A stretch of DNA of 9,317 nt from assembly GCA_028876585.1 (NCBI GenBank), contig JAGWRL010000312.1:1-9317 (forward strand), written 5' to 3'. A model generated the notes under the pieces. That model was not told the DNA's origin and searched no databases. It worked only from the letters and a program-made list of their open reading frames with translations. The first letter of the stretch is position 1. Each line of letters starts with the position of its first letter. A program made the position numbers and the translations under genes. Source of the stretch: Pseudomonadota bacterium. Lineage in GTDB: Bacteria > Pseudomonadota > Alphaproteobacteria > Rhizobiales > Beijerinckiaceae. Shown here piece by piece: positions 7,030 to 9,317 of this stretch.

Positions 7030-8562
7030 ATGATGAAAATCGATTTACGCGTGGATCGCGGTTCGCTTCGGCGCTGGCACCAGGAACTGGCGCAACGGCT
7101 CACGAATCGCGGGGGATGCGAGGTCGGCTTTCGGCTGGAGGAGGGCGCGGGGGCCGCCAAAGCGGCGGGCGCGCTGTTTCAAATTGAGACGCTTTTGTTC
7201 GGGCTGCGCCGCGACGGCGTCTCGCAACGGCTCAAGCCGCAGCCCGACGCGGCGGCGCCGTCGCCGCGCGACGCCTATCTCGTGATTGATCTGGCGGACG
7301 CCCCGGCGCGCACCGCCGAGCGCGTCTGGCGCGTGGAATGCGACGGGGCCGGGCTGGAAGCCGGATTGCTCGCCGCGCTCGTGGCGGGACGCTCGCCGAC
7401 CGTGCGCGTGCTCGGGCCGGCCGGCCCAATCGCCGTCGCCCGGCCGGGGACCGACGCGCCGGGTCTCGTCAAGACGGCGTTCGAGGACATGCTCGCCCGC
7501 GTGGCGACGCTGATCGAGGCGGCGCTGGACGGCGCGGCGGCGACCCCCCCGCCGGCGATCCCCGGCGAGCCGGCGCAAGCCTTCGACGCCGCGGCGCTGG
7601 CGCCGCGCAAGTGGCTCGCGCGCGCCGCGCGCACGGTCAAATCACGGGCGATGCGCGCCGCCTACACGACGCTCTGCCATGCGCCGCACTGGCGGACCGG
7701 CTGGCGACGAAGCGTGAGCGGACTGGCCGCCGATGGGCGGCTCGGCGCCGGTTGGACCGATCTGCCCGACGACGGCAAGCGCTTTTACGCCGATCCGTTT
7801 CCCGTCGTCTGGCGCGGCCGGACGTTCCTGTTCGTCGAGGACTTCGCGCACGAACTCGGCAAGGGCGTGATCTCGGCGGTCGAATTCGGGCCGCAGGGGC
7901 CGCTCGGCGCGCCGCAGCCGGTGCTGGAGCGTCCCGGCCATCTCTCCTATCCCAATGTGTTCGAGCGCGACGGCGAGATGTGGATGATCCCCGAGAGCGG
8001 CGCGGCGGGGACGATCGACCTCTTTCGCGCGCTCGATTTTCCCCATTCCTGGGCGTTGGAGCGGACGCTGGTCGCCGACGTCGTCGCCAGCGACGCGACG
8101 CTGCACGAGCAGGACGGCCGCTGGTGGATGTTCGCCACCGTGCACGACGGCGGCGGCGCCTTTTCCGACGCTTTGTGGCTGTGGTCGGCGCCCGATTTCC
8201 GCGGCCCCTGGACGCCGCACCGCGCTAATCCGGTGCTGATCGACATCGCCACCTCGAGGCCCGCCGGGCGCATGTTCGCGCGCGACGGCGCGCTGTACCG
8301 CCCGGTGCAGGATTGCCGCGCCGGTTATGGCGCGGCCCTCGCCCTTGCCCGCGTCGACCGGCTCGACGAAGGCGGTTTCGCGCAGAGCGTCGAGGCGATC
8401 GTGCGCCCCTGCGCCCACTGGCCCGGCCGCCGCCTGCATACGTTCAACGCCGCCGGCGGCTATGAATTCGTCGACGGCTCGGCGCTGGCGCCGCGCTGGG
8501 CGGCCCTGCGCCGTCCGCTCGAATTGGCGCGCCGGCGCGAGACCCGCCTCGCGCCGGCCTGA
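7030..8562 (+). CDS. GINT1-N-like (glucosamine inositolphosphorylceramide transferase N-terminal-like) beta-propeller protein
   Basis: Member of a bacterial group sharing the N-terminal-type domain of plant glucosamine inositolphosphorylceramide transferases, with a propeller fold like GH32/GH43 enzymes. The reaction is not established; the context points to polysaccharide or glycolipid modification. The product is 510 residues. Residues 1 to about 190 form a less recognisable domain (KIDLRVDRGSLRRWHQEL near the start). The signature region is residues 250-480: FYADPF (252-257), FLFVEDF with E270 and D271, HLSYPNVF (304-311), MIPESGAAGTIDLF with E322, DATLHEQDGRWW with D355, H359 and E360, and LHTFNAAGG with H470. 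No signal peptide or membrane segment is seen, so it is probably cytoplasmic. GTG at 7027 and ATG at 7033 are alternative starts; ATG at 7030 sits best behind GAGAG at 7018-7022. It ends 3 bp from the convergent hydroxylase gene. Family call good, function uncertain. Confidence 0.8.
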   Translation: MMKIDLRVDRGSLRRWHQELAQRLTNRGGCEVGFRLEEGAGAAKAAGALFQIETLLFGLRRDGVSQRLKPQPDAAAPSPRDAYLVIDLADAPARTAERVWRVECDGAGLEAGLLAALVAGRSPTVRVLGPAGPIAVARPGTDAPGLVKTAFEDMLARVATLIEAALDGAAATPPPAIPGEPAQAFDAAALAPRKWLARAARTVKSRAMRAAYTTLCHAPHWRTGWRRSVSGLAADGRLGAGWTDLPDDGKRFYADPFPVVWRGRTFLFVEDFAHELGKGVISAVEFGPQGPLGAPQPVLERPGHLSYPNVFERDGEMWMIPESGAAGTIDLFRALDFPHSWALERTLVADVVASDATLHEQDGRWWMFATVHDGGGAFSDALWLWSAPDFRGPWTPHRANPVLIDIATSRPAGRMFARDGALYRPVQDCRAGYGAALALARVDRLDEGGFAQSVEAIVRPCAHWPGRRLHTFNAAGGYEFVDGSALAPRWAALRRPLELARRRETRLAPA

Positions 8563-8565
8563 CGC

Positions 8566-9317
8566 TCAGGCGCTTTCGGGCGCGGGCTTGGCGCCGTCGA
8601 GATGACGCAGCGCCCGCCCGACCGGGTTCAGGAAGCTGTCGGCGAGGCTGCGATAGTCCGCGCTTTCCGGCCCGACGCCGAACACGATGTCCTCGCGCCG
8701 CGCGGCGGGGATATAGAGCGTGCCGAACAGCCAGTCGTACAGCGCCAGCGAGAAGCCGAGGTTCTTGTCCCAATGGGCGGGATTGTCGGAATGGTGGATC
8801 TGGTGATGCGCCGGGCTCTGCAACAGCCTGCCCGCCAGGCCGCGAAAGGCGATCCACATATGGCTGTGGCGCAGATGGCCCCAGGTCAGCAGGAAGGCGA
8901 TCAGCGCCAGATTGCCGTTGAGCAGCGTGAACGGCTGCGCGCCCGGCCCGAACAGATAGGTCAAGAGCCCCAGCGAGGCGCCGTTGGCGAGCGCGATCAG
9001 GTTGATGAAGGCCAGAATCTCGACCGGATGCTGGCGCAACTCGGTGAAGATCGTCATCGTCTGCGCCGAATGGTGCACCTTGTGGAATTCCCACAGGAAG
9101 GCGAAGCGGTGAAACAGGTAATGGCCGAACCAATAGGCGAGTTCGTAGGACAACAGCCCGACCAGCGTCGTCAGCGCCATCGTCAGCGGCGCCGGCCATA
9201 ACAGCGGCGTCGCCGGCCCGAACAGCCGCGTCAGCCCGGCCAGAGTCAGTTCGCGCACGCCGCCGATCGACAGCGCGCCATAGACCACCGACAGCAACAG
9301 CCCGTTGACCACCCACA
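8566..9317 (-). CDS. Sterol desaturase/fatty acid hydroxylase superfamily membrane di-iron enzyme, 5' end cut by the window edge
   Basis: Predicted integral-membrane di-iron oxygenase that hydroxylates or desaturates a lipid; in bacteria substrates include fatty acyl chains, sterols or hopanoid-like lipids, and the exact one is unknown here. The frame ends with TGA at 8568-8566 and stays open to the right edge. A GTG at 9312 is possible, but the preceding codon is TGG and family members usually have more N-terminal membrane sequence, so the true start is probably beyond the window. Counting from that GTG, the histidine clusters are complete: HYLFH (64-68), HKVHH (77-81) and HHQIHH (169-174), with extra HLRHSH (146-151) and the family segment FTELRQHPVE (89-98). 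Hydrophobic segments lie near 45-66, 98-120 and 128-145. It converges on the GINT1-N-like gene with a 3-bp gap and no terminator. Family firm, substrate open. Confidence 0.9.
   Translation of the reverse strand, partial: WVVNGLLLSVVYGALSIGGVRELTLAGLTRLFGPATPLLWPAPLTMALTTLVGLLSYELAYWFGHYLFHRFAFLWEFHKVHHSAQTMTIFTELRQHPVEILAFINLIALANGASLGLLTYLFGPGAQPFTLLNGNLALIAFLLTWGHLRHSHMWIAFRGLAGRLLQSPAHHQIHHSDNPAHWDKNLGFSLALYDWLFGTLYIPAARREDIVFGVGPESADYRSLADSFLNPVGRALRHLDGAKPAPESA

Noticed and set aside
7544..7550. Run of seven C inside the GINT1-N-like gene as a phase-variable tract
   Set aside because: It falls in an ordinary Thr-Pro-Pro-Pro linker, the frame is intact, and seven bases in GC-rich DNA is not exceptional.
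7642..8439. Minus-strand 265-codon open frame antisense to the GINT1-N-like gene
   Set aside because: No recognisable motif; the opposite frame has the conserved family signature through the whole segment.
8563..8565. Terminator between the convergent GINT1-N-like and hydroxylase genes
   Set aside because: Only three bases separate the stops and no hairpin with a T-run is visible in either gene end.

Overview
The window is GC-rich DNA (by eye about two thirds G+C or more) with dense, overlapping genes. It looks like an accessory polysaccharide (exopolysaccharide or capsule) biosynthesis region of an alphaproteobacterium. Gene content and codon style suggest Rhizobiales, perhaps a Methylocystis- or Beijerinckia-like lineage. 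That placement is inference; no rRNA or tRNA gene is present to anchor it.

Layout from left to right: (1) a GT4-type glycosyltransferase on the minus strand, running off the left edge (1-1010). (2) A 132-bp divergent spacer with a perfect 17-bp dyad. (3) A plus-strand pair, a DUF1972-type glycosyltransferase (1143-2312) overlapping by 10 bp a Tat-exported GH5 glycoside hydrolase (2303-3520). (4) A minus-strand pair, a GumC/Wzc-type chain-length/co-polymerase protein with a degenerate BY-kinase domain (6857-4755) coupled through a GTGA overlap to a VpsF-like, Wzy-type membrane polymerase (4758-3373). The polymerase reading frame overlaps the GH5 gene tail to tail by 148 bp. (5) A 172-bp divergent spacer with an AT-rich repeat-bearing core. 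(6) A plus-strand protein with the GINT1-N-like (glucosamine inositolphosphorylceramide transferase N-terminal-like) propeller signature (7030-8562). (7) A minus-strand sterol desaturase/fatty acid hydroxylase superfamily membrane protein, cut at its 5' end by the right edge (8566-9317).

A working model: the cytoplasmic glycosyltransferases build a lipid-linked repeat unit, the VpsF-like polymerase joins repeats, and the Wzc-like protein sets chain length and drives export. The GH5 enzyme trims or clears polymer outside the cytoplasmic membrane. The GINT1-N-like protein may add or handle a further sugar, and the hydroxylase may modify a lipid. The initiating phosphoglycosyltransferase, flippase and outer-membrane exporter expected in a Wzx/Wzy pathway are not here and would lie outside the window.

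I found no tRNA, rRNA, CRISPR array, insertion sequence, integrase or origin. No gene-free stretch exceeds 300 bp. The oddest points are the BY-kinase-like domain that has lost its P-loop, the 148-bp antisense tail overlap, and the GINT1-N-like protein with its unassigned N-terminal region.
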